Below, piece by piece: positions 18,542-26,895 of a stretch of 64,000 nt of DNA (positions are counted from its first letter, which is position 1; each line of letters begins with the position of its first letter). The notes under the pieces are model-generated. The model searched no databases and was not told the DNA's origin. It was given only the letters and a program-made list of their open reading frames with translations. This DNA comes from Halomonas nitroreducens. GTDB lineage: Bacteria; Pseudomonadota; Gammaproteobacteria; Pseudomonadales; Halomonadaceae. The position numbers were made by a program, and so were the translations under genes. The DNA is taken from contig NZ_RXNS01000008.1 of assembly GCF_003966155.1 (NCBI RefSeq), forward strand, positions 122,369-186,368. The letters are read 5' to 3'.

Positions 18542-18985
18542 TTATCCCCCCATGCTCAACAGCTCTCTCAAGGCATGAAATGGCAGCAAGGCAACTGCAT
18601 GGCGTGACGGCATGGCTGCTGCATTTTGCAACATCATTAAATCTGGCCAGATCAGCGATTCGGCCTCCGGTGGTTTTTCCTTCAGGATCTGCTCTATCTG
18701 CTGCTCAATGTCAGAGAGTTCCTTCATGCCTAGGCCAATGGCTCGTTCAGCAACGAGTGCCGTAGTGGCTTGTGCCAGTGAGCAGGCGCGAACCCGATAT
18801 CCAATCTCCTGGATAATGCCATCATCAATTACTGCATCAATGGTGACGCTATCCTGGCTTTCTGACTGACTTGTGAGGGTGATCGTGCGAACCGTACTGC
18901 CTTGGAGTCGTCGGTCACGACGCACTCGAGAAGCATATTGTCTAAGCTGAACAATGAAGTCGGGCCGCGCTATATCACCATACAT
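18542..18985 (-). CDS. NifU/IscU-like scaffold family protein, possibly non-canonical
   Basis: A 147-residue protein with the fold signatures of iron-sulfur scaffold proteins: MYGDIARPDF at the N terminus, a central ACSLAQATTALVAERAIG corresponding to the second cysteine region, and a C-terminal PSRHAVALLPFHAL. In relatives the last segment usually carries a cysteine (RHAC); here it is valine, and the first scaffold cysteine is not evident either. Cluster assembly is therefore doubtful. It is the first gene of the SQR-like operon. ATG 18985 is preferred; an in-frame TTG at 18994 would add three residues. Confidence 0.65.
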   Translation of the reverse strand: MYGDIARPDFIVQLRQYASRVRRDRRLQGSTVRTITLTSQSESQDSVTIDAVIDDGIIQEIGYRVRACSLAQATTALVAERAIGLGMKELSDIEQQIEQILKEKPPEAESLIWPDLMMLQNAAAMPSRHAVALLPFHALRELLSMGG

Positions 18986-19315
18986 GCTTTCCAATCTACA
19001 CCCCGCGAAACAGTGAATACGACTTCACAAAAAACCAGTCCCTAAGCCTGCTTGCCTCATTACGGTGATCGCCGCGTGAGGGCAGACCTTCTCGGCGATA
19101 CCTGCCCAGTGATTGCCGCTATCAGTCTGAATGGCGCGTAACTGATAGCCTGTAACTCTAGCTCCTGGCATCTCTAGTTCTTCATTACATCATGCGGATT
19201 TGGATTGATCGGTCGGTTTCCCCACGGAGGTTCCGATCAGGAAGATCATCGCATGAAGTTGGCCTCGTTCTGGTAAGTAAAGTGTTCCTGGCCGCCGCTG
19301 GCGGCCTAAGAGGGT

Positions 19316-19378
19316 TTCCACCGTGACCAGCGAGTGGAGTGGATCCTGTCAATCGACATTGGCAAGGCATATGCAATT
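19316..19378 (+). pseudogene. Second IS630 transposase C-terminal remnant
   Basis: A stretch encoding RVEWILSIDIGKAYAIPFS aligns with the tail of the IS630 fragment at 16236-16520 (TVKWLLTICDGKTYAIPLA). Only about 20 residues survive. With the first fragment it brackets the SQR-like operon, both in the same orientation. The rest of 18986-19403 holds no recognisable gene, only the promoter region of the SQR operon and decayed sequence. Confidence 0.55.
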
Positions 19379-19403
19379 CCTTTCTCATGGATGCTTGCTT
19401 GCC

Positions 19404-20825
19404 CTAGGCCGATGATGCAAGGGACATTTCCTTGGCTGCGTGGCTTCTGCGCTTTTTCTGGGCGTCGATCAACACATCTCTCAGCAACTCTTCGGCACTG
19501 GGATGGTAGATGGGCATCTCCAGCACCTGCTCTGCCGTCATGCCATGTGTGATGGCCAGGGCAAGCAGGTGTGCCAGGTGCTCGGCCTGGTATCCCAGCA
19601 ACTCGGCGCCCAGGATGGCGCCGCTTCGGGCGTCCAGATAGACCTGAATATGCCCTTGCACCTTGTTCCAGACCACATGGCGGGGGCTGGCAAACGGCAG
19701 CTCGCCAATGACAATCTCCCGGCCTTGAAGTCGCTGGAAGCTCTGTCCGACGATGGCGATCTGAGGATCGGTGAAGAACACCATCAATGGCGGTCTGCGC
19801 GCTGCGGGCGCCGCGTCCGGGTAGTTCAGCGCATTGTCGGCGGCGATACGGCCCTCGTCGTAGGCTTCATGCCACACCGGTAGGTGATCGGTCGCATCGC
19901 CGGCAATAAAGATGGGATGGTGAGAGCAGCGCATCGTCTGCGGATCGAACCGTATCGCACCAGTGTCGCTGGACTCCACGTCGGCATGCTCCATGCCCAG
20001 GCGGTCCACGTTGGACACCCTCCCCGTGGCGACCAGAACCCTGTCGAACACCTTAGTGACCCGCTCGCCATTCGACTGCTCATACTCGATCCAGGCGCCT
20101 TCAGCGTCCTCCCATGTGCTCCGTACCTGGCCGCTGGCGTGGATATCCAGTTCGGTGGCGAGGACATCGAGCGCTTGCCGCTGCATGGCGGGGTGGGTGA
20201 GGGCGTTGATCTTCCCGGAGCGGCCGTAAATGGTCGTCGCGACGCCCAGTCGATGGAGTGCCTGGCCCAGTTCCAGCGCAATCACTCCCATGCCGATCAC
20301 GGCTATCGAGCGGGGCAGGTCTTCCAGCTCAAATACCGTATCGCTGGTGAGGACGCGGGCCATCACAGGCTCGAACACCTCGCTGATCGCGGGCCTGGAG
20401 CCGCAGGCGAGGATGAACTTCTTCGCATTGACCTCGATCCCTTCGCCCACCATGAGGCGGCCCGGCCCGATAAACCTGGCGCGCCCCTCAAGCTTGTGAT
20501 GGGCCGGAATCTTGTCGACGTAGCCGAGATTGCGGGCGACAAATCGATCATCTCGCTCTCGGCGCAACCGTTCCAGGACTTTGCGGCCCTCCACGCGGCC
20601 CGAGGCAGGCACCCCGAAAAAATCGCTGGTCTGCAAGTGGTGGGCATGATCGGCCGCTGTGATCAGCAGTTTGCTGGGCATGCAGCCGACCCGTGCACAG
20701 GTGGTGCCGTAGGGGCCGTCCTGGATCATCACCAGGCTGTCGGTCTGGCGGCTGATCCTCGAATAGGCGCCCAGTCCGCTGGTGCCGGCGCCGATGATCG
20801 CGTATTCAACATTCATGGTCTTCAT
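19404..20825 (-). CDS. Dihydrolipoamide dehydrogenase-like oxidoreductase
   Basis: A 473-residue pyridine nucleotide-disulfide oxidoreductase. The FAD motif GAGTSGLGA is at 12-20 and the redox-active disulfide Cys43/Cys48 lies in CARVGCMPSK. A second NAD(P)-binding Rossmann motif (GMGVIALELGQ) and a C-terminal dimer domain follow. The usual C-terminal HxxPTxSE active-site motif appears as YHPSAEE, so the base histidine is kept but the surroundings differ. Such proteins include lipoamide dehydrogenases and mercuric- or disulfide-reductase relatives. With no 2-oxoacid dehydrogenase genes nearby, a specialised disulfide or thiol reductase is plausible. It is downstream of a permease in the same operon. 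Confidence 0.8.
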   Translation of the reverse strand: MKTMNVEYAIIGAGTSGLGAYSRISRQTDSLVMIQDGPYGTTCARVGCMPSKLLITAADHAHHLQTSDFFGVPASGRVEGRKVLERLRRERDDRFVARNLGYVDKIPAHHKLEGRARFIGPGRLMVGEGIEVNAKKFILACGSRPAISEVFEPVMARVLTSDTVFELEDLPRSIAVIGMGVIALELGQALHRLGVATTIYGRSGKINALTHPAMQRQALDVLATELDIHASGQVRSTWEDAEGAWIEYEQSNGERVTKVFDRVLVATGRVSNVDRLGMEHADVESSDTGAIRFDPQTMRCSHHPIFIAGDATDHLPVWHEAYDEGRIAADNALNYPDAAPAARRPPLMVFFTDPQIAIVGQSFQRLQGREIVIGELPFASPRHVVWNKVQGHIQVYLDARSGAILGAELLGYQAEHLAHLLALAITHGMTAEQVLEMPIYHPSAEELLRDVLIDAQKKRRSHAAKEMSLASSA

Positions 20826-20932
20826 GGCAGACTCGCTCCTGCGCCCACGCTGCGAATGGGCATTCATGCTGTTGTTGGTGACCGGCGATTGGCCGGCTCG
20901 GCCAATCGCCGGTGGAAAGCGTTAAAACGAGG

Positions 20933-22339
20933 TCAGGTATTGCCGAAGTCGGCGGCCTTTTCCTCGATATGTATAGGCTCCTCGGGTTCCTCCCCGACAT
21001 GTTCGGCCTGCGCTTTCTTGCTGCGCTTTTCGATGATGAGATAGAGGATGATCCCGACACCCAGTCCCCAGGCGGCGCCGTAGACCGCCAGCACGACCCC
21101 CATGGTGCCGGCGACCCCCATGGCGGTGGCGTTCTTGACCTGCTCTACCCCCACACTGATGCACAGGTAGCCGGTGATCAGCAGGGTGATGGACAGGGCG
21201 ATCGGCAGCACCGGCTTGAACAGGGTGACCAGGGGCAGCAGGAACAAGGCAAGAAAGCCGACGATCCAGAACACTCCCGCGCCGCTGTAGATGGTGTCCA
21301 TGGCCGAGCGACCGTAGCGGTAGCGCTCGGCGATGGTGGCCATGGCACCGGTGAACAGCGGGCCGGCGAGGCCAGGGTAGGGGGCGAACAGGCTGTGAAG
21401 GAGGTTGCGGATGCCAGTGATGATGTGCACCCGGTCGACATTGACTTCGATCTTCTCGTCGGGGCGCAGGTGATCCACCCGATCGAGCAGACTCTGGCCA
21501 ACGATGATGTCACCGAAGGCGATGATATAGGCGATGATCGCGGTGGGAATCGCCATCCACAGGATGTCCAGGCCGGGGAAACCCACCGTGAACGGCAGGT
21601 AGTTCCACATCTCGCCGAAGGCGGGAGCGGAAAGGCCGAACTCGATGTCGGGCAGCGGATACTCGCCGATCAACCAGCCGATCCCCATGGCGATCAGGGT
21701 CCCGGGGACCATGCCGTAGCTCGAGATGATCTTGGCCCAGCGGTGCTTCTCGATCAGATCGCGGAAGGAGAGGGAGAATAGCATGTAGGCGGTGACGGCA
21801 AAGCCGATGCTCAGCGCCCAGGGGGTATTGGCCAGGCGGCCGCCCTCGGAGATCTCACCGGTAATGGCAGCGATGCCGGCGCCGATCAGGATGCCTGCCT
21901 TCATGGAGCTTGGGAAGAGGTTGACCAGCTTGGTGCCCAGGCGGGTGATGCCGAGGAAGAAGAAGATGAACGTCATCACCAGTTGCAGCCCCACCAAGGC
22001 CCGGATGGCCTCGGGACCAGGTTCGAATTGACCGATGAACAACAGGACCACCGGGATGGCGGGGGTAATCCAGCCGGGGACGAAGGGACTTCCCAGCAGA
22101 TTGGGCAGCATAAAGCCGACACCGCAGACGACAACGAACGCCAGGGCCACCTCGTAGGGCAGAGCCAGGTATTTCTCCAGTAGCGGGATCATGGCCATGG
22201 CGACCACGAACATGATCAAGGCCTGGACGGTTTCCGCGGTTTCCCAGCGATAGTGGATGAAGGGTAGACGGATCTTGAAAGGGCCAGCCGACCAATAGGG
22301 ATGTTCCTCTCCGTACTTGCGACTAATCAAAGACATCAT
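20933..22339 (-). CDS. Xanthine/uracil-SulP-type permease, substrate unknown
   Basis: A 468-residue inner-membrane protein with about 12-14 hydrophobic segments. It resembles the nucleobase/ascorbate (NCS2) and SulP transporter group, with a conserved acidic FGDIIVGQSLLDR region near residue 270 and a charged cytoplasmic tail rich in Glu and Lys. The lipoamide-dehydrogenase-like gene follows 108 bases later on the same strand. It starts at ATG 22339 behind GAGGAG and is divergent from the OsmC-crotonase-ligase operon. An organic acid or sulfur compound used by the adjacent genes is possible but not demonstrated. Confidence 0.7.
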   Translation of the reverse strand: MMSLISRKYGEEHPYWSAGPFKIRLPFIHYRWETAETVQALIMFVVAMAMIPLLEKYLALPYEVALAFVVVCGVGFMLPNLLGSPFVPGWITPAIPVVLLFIGQFEPGPEAIRALVGLQLVMTFIFFFLGITRLGTKLVNLFPSSMKAGILIGAGIAAITGEISEGGRLANTPWALSIGFAVTAYMLFSLSFRDLIEKHRWAKIISSYGMVPGTLIAMGIGWLIGEYPLPDIEFGLSAPAFGEMWNYLPFTVGFPGLDILWMAIPTAIIAYIIAFGDIIVGQSLLDRVDHLRPDEKIEVNVDRVHIITGIRNLLHSLFAPYPGLAGPLFTGAMATIAERYRYGRSAMDTIYSGAGVFWIVGFLALFLLPLVTLFKPVLPIALSITLLITGYLCISVGVEQVKNATAMGVAGTMGVVLAVYGAAWGLGVGIILYLIIEKRSKKAQAEHVGEEPEEPIHIEEKAADFGNT

Positions 22340-22746
22340 GGACTCCTCGCCTTTTTATAGATTGTTTTGTTTTTGCGGATGTTCCTTGTTGAGTGGGAGT
22401 TTCGGGGTTGCTTGATTGCTGATCAAGTCCATCGGGCTGGTGGTTTGATATTAAATGCTCGTGCTGTTTTAATAGCCATGGCTCAAATGGCGTCACGCCA
22501 AATGCAGGCTATCCGGAGCCCCATGAGGGGGTAAAGTGATCGTTCCTAAGCATTTGGGTTATTTTTTGTCATTCAGCCCTGCCTTGCTGCCCTCGTCGAC
22601 CTATCGTATGTTGCTGACCTTTCTCCGATGGCGGGCCTGGCGGCTGGCTTTCACATTAGCTGGACTAACCCTCCTGGTTAGCAATCGTCGTTTTACGGAT
22701 GTTTCTCGGATCACTTAGGCTGCGGCTATGCTCAGGAGGTTTGTCT
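22340..22746. promoter_or_regulatory. Divergent intergenic region, permease versus OsmC operon
   Basis: About 400 relatively AT-rich bases separate the divergent permease and OsmC genes. It includes an inverted repeat CTTGAT-N5-ATCAAG at about 22411-22427, of a kind that could bind the LysR regulator encoded downstream. A 60-codon hydrophobic frame at 22536-22718 begins at a GTG after GAGGGGGTAAA, but it has no recognised relatives and is not called as a gene. Confidence 0.4.
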
Positions 22747-23196
22747 ATGTCAGTTCATCAGTCCGTCATTCGTTGGCAGCGCGCCCCTCACGAAACCGAT
22801 GCAAGCACCTACTCGCGTAATCATCGAGTTACGCTGAACGGTGGCCAGCAGGTTGATGTGTCCGCATCGGTTGAATTCAAAGGTGACCCAAGCTGCGCCG
22901 ATCCGGAGCAAATGCTGATCAGTGCGGTATCAAGTTGCCATATGCTTTTTTTTCTGGCCATCGCCGATTATCAGGGTTATCAAGTCGAATCCTATGAAGA
23001 CGACCCGGTTGGTCATTTGGAACGCAACGATAAAAAGGGGATGGAGGTGACGCGTATTGAACTGTCACCGCGCATCACCTTCGGTGGTGATAAAATGCCC
23101 GATCAGAAAGCGATATCCAGAATGCACGCAGGTGCCCATAGGAACTGTTTTATTCGGAACTCGATCACCGCCGAGGTGACGATCAACCACCTTTAA
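22747..23196 (+). CDS. OsmC-family peroxiredoxin-like protein
   Basis: A 149-residue OsmC/Ohr-fold protein. The two conserved cysteines are in SSCHMLFFL (about residue 63) and HRNCFIRNS (about residue 135), which in this family reduce organic hydroperoxides with thiol cofactors. The upstream CAGGAGG gives a strong ribosome site. It is the first gene of an operon with a crotonase-family protein (26 bases downstream) and an acyl-CoA ligase. A protective role against peroxides or reactive acyl or thiol intermediates of that pathway is inferred. The cytosol is the expected location. Confidence 0.88.
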   Translation: MSVHQSVIRWQRAPHETDASTYSRNHRVTLNGGQQVDVSASVEFKGDPSCADPEQMLISAVSSCHMLFFLAIADYQGYQVESYEDDPVGHLERNDKKGMEVTRIELSPRITFGGDKMPDQKAISRMHAGAHRNCFIRNSITAEVTINHL

Positions 23197-23222
23197 TCAG
23201 CCACCTCTGTCGGGAGGCATAT

Positions 23223-24023
23223 ATGAATCTCAGTAAAACAACGGACGACATCCTGCTCAGGGAAGATAAGGACGGAGCCGTCTATCTCACGCTGAATCGC
23301 CCGGACAAGTTCAATACCTTGTCCGAAGCGATGCTGAGCGAGTTGCAGCGGGAGCTGGATGCGATCGCTGCCGACTCCACTGTCCGCTGTGTCGTGATCG
23401 GCGGCAACGGGCGGGGGTTTTGCGCCGGTCACGACCTGCGAGAAATGCGTGCCAATCCCGACAAGGCCTATTATCAGGAGTTGTTTCGCAACTGCAGCCG
23501 GGTGATGCAGAGCGTCGTCGCCCTGCCGGTTCCGGTCATCGCCAAAGTCCAGGGCATGGCCACGGCGGCGGGGTGCCAACTGGTGGCCAGCTGTGATCTG
23601 GCCATCGCCAGCCAATCGGCCAGCTTCGCGGTATCGGGCATCAACGTGGGCCTGTTCTGCTCGACCCCCGCCGTCGCGCTGGCACGCAGCATCTCTCCCA
23701 AGCGGGCGTTCGACATGCTGGTGTCAGGCAATTTCATCGATGCGGATACGGCGTTGGAGTGGGGACTGCTGAGTGCGGTCACCGATGACGACGACCTGGA
23801 CGCCGCCGTGGCAGACAAGGTGGAGCAGATCCTGAGCAAGAGTCCGGCGGCAGTGCGCTTTGGAAAGTCCATGTTCCATCCTCAGCGTCAGATGGCGTTG
23901 GCCGATGCCTACGACTTCGCCGGTAATGTGATGGCCGAAAACATGATGAGTCCTGATGCAAGCGAGGGGATCGATGCCTTCCTCGGCAAGCGTCAACCCA
24001 CCTGGGAGCAGCCAGGCCACTAG
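23223..24023 (+). CDS. Crotonase-family protein lacking both hydratase glutamates
   Basis: A 266-residue enoyl-CoA hydratase/isomerase superfamily protein. The CoA oxyanion-hole segments are recognisable (GFCAGHDLRE at 65-74 and GMATAAGCQL at 111-120). The two glutamates that perform hydration in classical enoyl-CoA hydratases are replaced: the first position is Gln119 and the second falls at Gly139 (FAVSG in place of FxxPE). It therefore resembles the ECHDC3-like branch rather than DmdD or true hydratases, and its reaction cannot be assigned. It lies between OsmC and a DmdB-like ligase. Start ATG 23223 follows GGGAGG. Confidence 0.82.
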   Translation: MNLSKTTDDILLREDKDGAVYLTLNRPDKFNTLSEAMLSELQRELDAIAADSTVRCVVIGGNGRGFCAGHDLREMRANPDKAYYQELFRNCSRVMQSVVALPVPVIAKVQGMATAAGCQLVASCDLAIASQSASFAVSGINVGLFCSTPAVALARSISPKRAFDMLVSGNFIDADTALEWGLLSAVTDDDDLDAAVADKVEQILSKSPAAVRFGKSMFHPQRQMALADAYDFAGNVMAENMMSPDASEGIDAFLGKRQPTWEQPGH

Positions 24024-24048
24024 TGCCCACTGCGCGCGAGAGATGACC

Positions 24049-24076
24049 GCAGCGGATCCTCTGCAGCGGATCCTCT
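24049..24076. repeat. 14-bp tandem duplication
   Basis: The unit GCAGCGGATCCTCT occurs twice head to tail in the 170-base gap between the crotonase gene and the acyl-CoA ligase. It looks like a recent small duplication. No gene lies in the gap. Confidence 0.8.
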
Positions 24077-24193
24077 GGCGGCATGGCCGTCGATACGCGT
24101 GGTGATGGCCGAACAGCTAATGACTTGTCCCGCCGCCGTGGCGGTTGAAAGGCAGGGTTATGAACCCTTCCCTAAAATAACAGGGGTTGATCC

Positions 24194-25834
24194 ATGAATG
24201 ATATTTGCCATTTCAATGAGGCTCTCGAGAAAACGGCGGCGAATCATGTTGCGCTGTCCCCCTTGAGCTTCATCAAACGGGCTGCCGCTGTTTATCCCGA
24301 CAGGACGGCGCTGATCTACAACGAGACGCGGTACACCTGGCAGCAGACCTATGGCCGCTGTTGTCGGCTGGCCGCCCTGCTGACACATTTCGGCATCACC
24401 CGGGGAGATACGGTGGCCGTCATGTTGCCGAACGTTCCGGCCATGTACGAAGCGCACTTCGGGGTGCCCATGGTGGGAGCGGTGTTGAACGCGATCAACA
24501 TTCGCCTGGATCCGGAAGCGGTAGCCTTTATCCTCGATCATAGCCGCTCACGCTTGCTGTTGGTGGACCCCGAGTACGCCGACGTGGTTGACAAGGCCCT
24601 GGCAAGGTTGGAAGGGCCTGCGCCCAGGGTGATCAACGTGTCTGACCCGAGCCAGGGCGTAGAGCGCTTCATCGGCGACCTGGAGTACGAGGCGTTGCTG
24701 GCCGAGCAGCCGGAGCGGGATGACTGGCAGCTACCGGCCGACGAGTGGGACGCGATTGCGCTGGGTTACACGTCCGGCACCACCGGCAACCCGAAGGGGG
24801 TCGTCACCCACCATCGGGGCGCGTACCTGAATGCAGTCAGCAACGTGCTGTCCTGGACGCTACCTGCCGAGGTGGTCTACCTCTGGACGCTGCCGATGTT
24901 TCACTGCAACGGCTGGTGCTTCCCGTGGACGCTGGCGGCGATCGGCGGGACCAATATCTGCCTGCGGCGCGTGGATCCCGAGCATATCCTCACGCTGATC
25001 AGGCAGCACGGCGTCAGCCATTACTGCGGTGCGCCCATCGTCCACTCAATGATCGCTGATGCTGCGGTGGCCGCGCAGGAGCCGATCGAGCACAAGGTCT
25101 CTGGGCTGATCGCCGGCGCGGCGCCGCCGGCGTCGGTGCTGGAGCGGATGGAGACCATTGGCGTCGAGCTTACCCACGTCTACGGCCTGACCGAGACCTA
25201 TGGCCCCGCCTCAGTGTGCGCCAAGCAGGATGGCTGGGATCAACGCCCCCTGGATGAGCGGGTCCGGCTCAATGGACGCCAGGGCGTGGCCTATCCACTG
25301 CAAGAAAGCATGGCGGTGCTCGATCCGGTCACGCTGCAGGCCGTTCCCGCCGATGGCGAGACGGTCGGCGAGATCATGTTCCGAGGCAATATCGTCATGA
25401 AGGGCTATCTGCGCAACGAAGCCGCCACCAGTGAAGCCTTTGCCGGCGGCTGGTTTCACTCCGGTGACCTGGCAGTGATGGAGCCGGACGGCTACATCAA
25501 GATTCGCGACCGGCTCAAGGACGTCATTATCTCGGGGGGAGAAAACATCTCCTCACTGGAGGTGGAGGATATCATCCAGCGGCACGACGAGGTCGAACTC
25601 GTGGCGGTCGTGGCGATGGCGGATGCCAAGTGGGGCGAAGTTCCCGCCGCCTTCGTCCAGCTGCGTCCCGGCAGCGAGCTGAGCGAAGACGCATTGATCA
25701 GCTTCTGCCGGGAGAATATCAGCCGCTTCAAGGTGCCCAAGAAGATCATCTTCGGCCGACTGCCAACCACCTCGACGGGGAAAATCCAGAAGTTCCAGTT
25801 GCGACATCAGCTCGAGACAAGCCTGTCGGCTTGA
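24194..25834 (+). CDS. Acyl-CoA ligase, DmdB-like (methylmercaptopropionyl-CoA ligase family)
   Basis: A 546-residue AMP-forming acyl-CoA synthetase. The P-loop-like YTSGTTGNPKG is at residues 192-202, followed by the family motifs MFHCNGWCFPWT, YGLTETYGP and GWFHSGDLAV, with the C-terminal catalytic lysine in TSTGKIQKFQLR. Length and the MFHCNGW block fit the group that includes DmdB, which activates methylmercaptopropionate in DMSP demethylation, but also short- and medium-chain acyl-CoA ligases. The DmdA-like gene 10 kb away makes DmdB attractive, yet no DmdC acyl-CoA dehydrogenase or clear DmdD is in the window. Start ATG 24194. Confidence 0.8.
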   Translation: MNDICHFNEALEKTAANHVALSPLSFIKRAAAVYPDRTALIYNETRYTWQQTYGRCCRLAALLTHFGITRGDTVAVMLPNVPAMYEAHFGVPMVGAVLNAINIRLDPEAVAFILDHSRSRLLLVDPEYADVVDKALARLEGPAPRVINVSDPSQGVERFIGDLEYEALLAEQPERDDWQLPADEWDAIALGYTSGTTGNPKGVVTHHRGAYLNAVSNVLSWTLPAEVVYLWTLPMFHCNGWCFPWTLAAIGGTNICLRRVDPEHILTLIRQHGVSHYCGAPIVHSMIADAAVAAQEPIEHKVSGLIAGAAPPASVLERMETIGVELTHVYGLTETYGPASVCAKQDGWDQRPLDERVRLNGRQGVAYPLQESMAVLDPVTLQAVPADGETVGEIMFRGNIVMKGYLRNEAATSEAFAGGWFHSGDLAVMEPDGYIKIRDRLKDVIISGGENISSLEVEDIIQRHDEVELVAVVAMADAKWGEVPAAFVQLRPGSELSEDALISFCRENISRFKVPKKIIFGRLPTTSTGKIQKFQLRHQLETSLSA

Positions 25835-25965
25835 GTGGTTCGGGCAAGAAGGAGGGGACAGTCGCGTGGTGGCGCCCTGGCTTTTAGAATGGCAGCGATT
25901 ATAGTGGCCGTTAAACGGGTCACTCGATCGTGCCGGTGGCTCACCACCATTTGCGAGTATTGGAA

Positions 25966-26895
25966 ATGTCACGACTTCCGCCCCTGATCTCCCTGTCCTA
26001 TTTCGAGGTCGCCGCACGAACCAAGAGTTTCGCCGCGGCCGCCAAGGAGCTCAACGTGACACCGGCGGCGATCAGCCACCAGATCAAGGCGCTTGAGGAG
26101 TATCTTGGTGTTGAGCTGTTTGTCCGCCACCACCGGCGTGTCAGCCTGACCCCGGCCGCGCGGGTGGCTCTGCCGGAGCTGCATGAGGGGTTTCAGACGC
26201 TGAACCGCGCGGTGGATAAGATCCGCTCCTACGGCGAAGAGCGCCTGATCGTCACCGTTTGTGCTGAACCCCTGTTCGCCACCAAATGGATCGTGCCACG
26301 CCTGCACCGTTTCTACGCCGTTTGCCCAGACGCCGAAGTGCGGTTGCAGGCGAGCCTGCATACAGTGGACCGTGCCCGTGATAGCACCTTCGGCGTGGCC
26401 GATCTCAAGCGCGCCGGCATCGATGTTTCCGTGCGCCTTGGCTACGGCCAGTACCTGGACTTGGAGTCCCAACGGCTAATGGGCCTGGATCTGGTACCCA
26501 TCTGCATACCGGAACTGGCCGCCACCGTGGACGGTGTCGACGCCCTGGGCGGGCAGCCGTTGCTGTGTGACAGCACCCTGACTCGCTTCAACGAGCCCTG
26601 CGACTGGAAAGAATGGTTCAAGCAGCAGGGATGTGAAATCGGCGCACTACGCGAGCGACGATTCGGCAACGGACTTCTGGCGCTGGAAGCGGCCTTGGCC
26701 GGACAGGGCGTCCTGCTCGGCAGTCGGGACCTGCACCAGGCGGAGCTGAGGGCGGGGAAGCTGGAGTTGGTCAGTGATAGACCGCTGAACTGTGAACAGG
26801 CGTACTACGTGGTCAGTGCGGGCCCGGGCCAGGAGCGATCGATCGCCGGACAGTTTCGTGAATGGTTGCTGGATGAGGCGAACAAGCCTGCCTGA
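25966..26895 (+). CDS. LysR-family transcriptional regulator (GcvA-like)
   Basis: A 309-residue LysR regulator with an N-terminal helix-turn-helix (about residues 5-60; FAAAAKELNVTPAAISHQIKALEEYLG) and a C-terminal periplasmic-binding-protein-like effector domain. The PPLISLSYFEVAART opening is typical of the GcvA subgroup. It follows the ligase gene on the same strand and may regulate the OsmC operon and the divergent permease operon. ATG 25966 is chosen because alignment to LysR proteins begins there; an in-frame GTG at 25930 would add 12 residues without family support. Confidence 0.9.
   Translation: MSRLPPLISLSYFEVAARTKSFAAAAKELNVTPAAISHQIKALEEYLGVELFVRHHRRVSLTPAARVALPELHEGFQTLNRAVDKIRSYGEERLIVTVCAEPLFATKWIVPRLHRFYAVCPDAEVRLQASLHTVDRARDSTFGVADLKRAGIDVSVRLGYGQYLDLESQRLMGLDLVPICIPELAATVDGVDALGGQPLLCDSTLTRFNEPCDWKEWFKQQGCEIGALRERRFGNGLLALEAALAGQGVLLGSRDLHQAELRAGKLELVSDRPLNCEQAYYVVSAGPGQERSIAGQFREWLLDEANKPA

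Noticed and set aside
22536..22718. A 60-residue hydrophobic protein gene between the divergent operons
   Set aside because: It has a GTG start with a passable ribosome site, but no family resemblance, and it overlaps likely promoter sequence; evidence is too weak to call.
23223..24023. Assignment as DmdD methylthioacryloyl-CoA hydratase
   Set aside because: Both catalytic glutamate positions are replaced, so the name would go beyond the evidence despite the DmdB-like neighbour.
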